Shown: piece by piece, positions 13,114 to 15,113 of the stretch
Position numbering within the stretch: the stretch's first letter is position 1
Layout: each line of letters starts with the position of its first letter
From: Candidatus Komeilibacteria bacterium
GTDB taxonomy: Bacteria; Patescibacteriota; Patescibacteriia; UBA1558; 2-01-FULL-52-15
Length of the DNA stretch: 15,113 nt
Reading direction: 5' to 3'
Assembly (NCBI GenBank): GCA_016204595.1
Contig: JACQKJ010000056.1
Location: 1-15,113, forward strand
The notes under the pieces: generated by a model
What the model saw: the letters and a program-made list of their open reading frames with translations, nothing else
What the model was told of the DNA's origin: nothing
The model's database searches: none
Position numbers and translations under genes: made by a program

Positions 13114-14550
13114 ATGGCGCATGATCAATATGAATCACCGCTTTGCGGACGCTATTCCTCGAAAAAAATGCAGCGTCTGTTCTCCGACGATCACAAGTTC
13201 GCTGGCTGGCGCGAAGTTTGGTACAAAATGGCTTCTGCGCAGCAAGCGCAGGGGGCACCGATTTCCGACGAACAGCTTTCAGAGATGGTCGGGCATATTT
13301 TTGACCCGATCGAGTACGATAAAGTCGCGGAGCTGGAAAAAGAGCTCCGTCATGATGTCATCGCTCACGCAACGGAGTTCGGCAGAGTTTGTCCCACTGC
13401 AGCGCCTATCATCAATCTCGGCGGTACGAGCTGCGATACGACCGATAACGTCGACTTGCATATTATGCGGAAGGCGCTCGGTTTTATCGAAGCAGGATTG
13501 GCTCGAGTTATCGATAGGCTGGCTCGCTTCGCCAAGCAGTACAGGTCTCTTCCAGTCCTCGGTAGCACGCATTATCAGGCTGCGGCACTCACTACGGTCG
13601 GCAAACGGGCCTGTATGTGGGCGCAGAACTTCCTCATGGATTTGCAGTTCTTGGAGTGGGTTCGCGGAAGTCTGCGTTTCAGGGGCCTCAAGGGAGCCAC
13701 TGGCACACAGGCAAGCTTCCTTGAGCTTTTCGAAGGAGATCATGGGAAGGTTCTTGCAGCTGAGAAACAGTTCGCAGCGGCGTTCGGTTTCTCCGACGTA
13801 TTCACTATCACCGGACAGACATATCCGAGGAAGGTAGATAGTCGGATTCTCGGCGTCCTAGGAAGCATCGCTCTGAGCGCGAGCAAGATGGCAACCGATA
13901 TCCGCCTACTTGCGCATGACAAAGAGATGGATGAACCGTTTGAGAAGGGACAGAAAGGTTCTTTCGGTATGCCGTTCAAGAAAAATGCCATGAGGGATGA
14001 ACGGGCTTGCTCGTTGAGCAGGATCCCGATGGTCATGGAATGGGCGGCTCAGGTGACCGAAGCGATCCAATGGCTCGAGCGTAGTCTCGATGACAGCGCA
14101 GCAAGGCGTATCTACGTTTCTGAGTCTTTTCTCGCGGTCGATGCGATTTTACGTATCGTGCAGAACGTCACCGAGGGGCTGGTCGTCTATCCCAAGGTGA
14201 TCGAGGGTCGCATCGGGAAGGAACTCCCGTTCATGGCTATAGAGAAGTTCCTGGTCGCCATGATCAAAGCCGGAGCTGATCGGTTCGAATGTCACGAGAA
14301 GCTGCGAGTGCACTCTATGGCGGCAGCCGGAGTAGTTAAGAACGAAGGTGGCAACAATGATCTGCTTGATCGACTGCGTGCTGACGACTACTTCAGACCG
14401 ATTCACGGCATTCTCGACTCTTTGCTCGATCCGGCGAGTTTCATCGGTCGTGCTCCCGAACAGGTCAATGAGTTCCTTGAGAACGAGGTCGGGCCAGCGC
14501 TTGCGCGCTTCAAGGATGTTTTGGGCGGCACGGCCGAACTTTCCGTTTAG
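13114..14550 (+). CDS. purB: Adenylosuccinate lyase, animal ADSL-like type
   Basis: 478 residues. It splits SAICAR to AICAR and fumarate, and adenylosuccinate to AMP and fumarate. From memory it resembles human ADSL along its whole length: YxSPLxxRY at the start, RHDVIAH (79-85), LGGTSC, GSTHYQ (150-155), FRGLKGATGTQASFLELFEGD, ITGQTYPRKVD, LVVYPKVIEGRI, and LLDPASFIGRA near the end. The bases expected from ADSL studies remain: His80, His153, Ser283 and Lys289. The signature loop reads GSFGMPFKKNAM instead of the usual GSSxMPxKxNPM, so a conserved Ser is Phe and the Pro is Ala. AGAGGAGG at 13099-13106 supports the ATG at 13114; an upstream TTG at 13078 lies in the repeat region. purC follows 14 bp after the stop. 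Confidence 0.93.
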   Translation: MAHDQYESPLCGRYSSKKMQRLFSDDHKFAGWREVWYKMASAQQAQGAPISDEQLSEMVGHIFDPIEYDKVAELEKELRHDVIAHATEFGRVCPTAAPIINLGGTSCDTTDNVDLHIMRKALGFIEAGLARVIDRLARFAKQYRSLPVLGSTHYQAAALTTVGKRACMWAQNFLMDLQFLEWVRGSLRFRGLKGATGTQASFLELFEGDHGKVLAAEKQFAAAFGFSDVFTITGQTYPRKVDSRILGVLGSIALSASKMATDIRLLAHDKEMDEPFEKGQKGSFGMPFKKNAMRDERACSLSRIPMVMEWAAQVTEAIQWLERSLDDSAARRIYVSESFLAVDAILRIVQNVTEGLVVYPKVIEGRIGKELPFMAIEKFLVAMIKAGADRFECHEKLRVHSMAAAGVVKNEGGNNDLLDRLRADDYFRPIHGILDSLLDPASFIGRAPEQVNEFLENEVGPALARFKDVLGGTAELSV

Positions 14551-14564
14551 AAGGAGGCACAAGG

Positions 14565-15113
14565 ATGATGAGCGAGCATGCTGAAGTTGAACGGAACTAC
14601 CTGGAGGAAGGTGGGCTGCAGTTTGTGAGTCAAGGGAAGGTACGTGACACGTATGCACTCCCTGACCACGACGATTTGCTCCTGTTCATGACCTCCAACC
14701 GGATCTCCTCTCACGACTTCGTGTTATCCGCGGAAGTGCCGGGCAAGGGCCAGCTCCTCAACGCCATGTCGATCTTCTGGAAAACCAAGGTGCTACAGAA
14801 TGTCTGCGCAAACGACATTGTTGCATTCGGCTCAGGTATTGATGAATATCTGCCCGAGCCTTTACAGGGAGACATGGACGCGCAGTCGCGAGGAGTGATC
14901 GCGCGGAAGCTCAAAATGTTGCCCATCGAGTGCGTTGTCCGCGGGCATCTCACCGGAGGCGGCTGGAGATCGTATCGGAAGGACAGAACGGTCTGCGGTG
15001 TCAAACTGCCGCCTGATCTACACGACGGCAGCCAGCTGCCGCATTTGATCTTCACGCCAACGACCAAGGCTCAGCAAGGACATGATGAGCCGCTTGACTC
15101 GGGAGAGGTCACC
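14565..15113 (+). CDS. purC: SAICAR synthetase (3' end outside window)
   Basis: 183 residues are present, open to the window edge. The enzyme joins aspartate to CAIR using ATP, giving SAICAR, the substrate of the PurB encoded just upstream. Visible motifs are GKVRDTY (24-30), the TSNRISSHD nucleotide-site segment (43-51), PGKGQLLNAMSIFW (59-72), RKLKMLPIECVVRGHLTGGGW (114-134), and FTPTTKAQQGHDEP (163-176). These fit the longer, yeast Ade1-like form of about 300 residues, so roughly 40% is missing. AAGGAGG at 14551-14557 is a near-perfect Shine-Dalgarno site, seven bases before the ATG at 14565; a second ATG follows at 14568. It lies 14 bp after purB, so the two are almost surely one operon. 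Confidence 0.93.
   Translation, partial: MMSEHAEVERNYLEEGGLQFVSQGKVRDTYALPDHDDLLLFMTSNRISSHDFVLSAEVPGKGQLLNAMSIFWKTKVLQNVCANDIVAFGSGIDEYLPEPLQGDMDAQSRGVIARKLKMLPIECVVRGHLTGGGWRSYRKDRTVCGVKLPPDLHDGSQLPHLIFTPTTKAQQGHDEPLDSGEVT

Overview
The window (about 50% GC) looks like a chromosomal segment of a Patescibacteria/CPR bacterium, most likely Parcubacteria-like (for example Uhrbacteria or Magasanikbacteria). This is inferred, not proven. The basis is the gene style: single-membrane surface proteins with Fn3 or Cys-rich modules, an AbrB regulator beside a MacA/MacB-like exporter with two permeases, a thrombospondin-3/L,D-transpeptidase fusion, short or absent 5' leaders, and strong consensus -35/-10 promoters. 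UGA is read as stop.

Layout. (1) 1-638: the 3' end of an unidentified gene, a STAS-like DUF4325 protein, a 36-codon ORF coupled to it, and about 125 bp with nothing recognisable. (2) 639-2957: a small isoprenylcysteine-methyltransferase-like membrane protein with a short C-terminus, then a membrane-anchored coiled-coil, Cys-rich surface protein of unknown function. (3) 2990-8250: a probable five-gene operon of AbrB regulator, HlyD/MacA-type adaptor, MacB-type ATPase and two tandem paralogous FtsX/MacB permeases. It is preceded by a perfect TTGACA-17-TATAAT promoter whose start-site region is a 14-bp perfect palindrome. (4) 8289-9023: a secreted L,D-transpeptidase with Ca-binding repeats. (5) 9024-9415: a 392-bp convergent noncoding region packed with hairpins and short inverted and direct repeats. 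(6) 9416-11245, minus strand: the ribosome-associated GTPase TypA/BipA. (7) 11380-12921: a secreted protein with three Fn3 domains and C-terminal repeats, divergent from typA. (8) 12943-15113: GC-rich hairpins, then purB (adenylosuccinate lyase of the animal ADSL-like type) and the start of purC, both with strong Shine-Dalgarno sites.

How the genes fit together. Regions 2, 3, 4 and 7 are all cell-envelope functions: surface proteins, an ABC exporter or mechanotransmission complex, and a peptidoglycan cross-linking enzyme. In region 8, PurC makes SAICAR and PurB converts it to AICAR, so the two encode consecutive steps of IMP synthesis; PurB also acts in the last step to AMP.

I see no mobile element, CRISPR array, tRNA or rRNA. 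The most unusual points are the palindromic operator on the exporter operon, the family of CCCTG-arm intergenic hairpins, the Cys/HWH module on the coiled-coil protein, and the altered signature loop in PurB.
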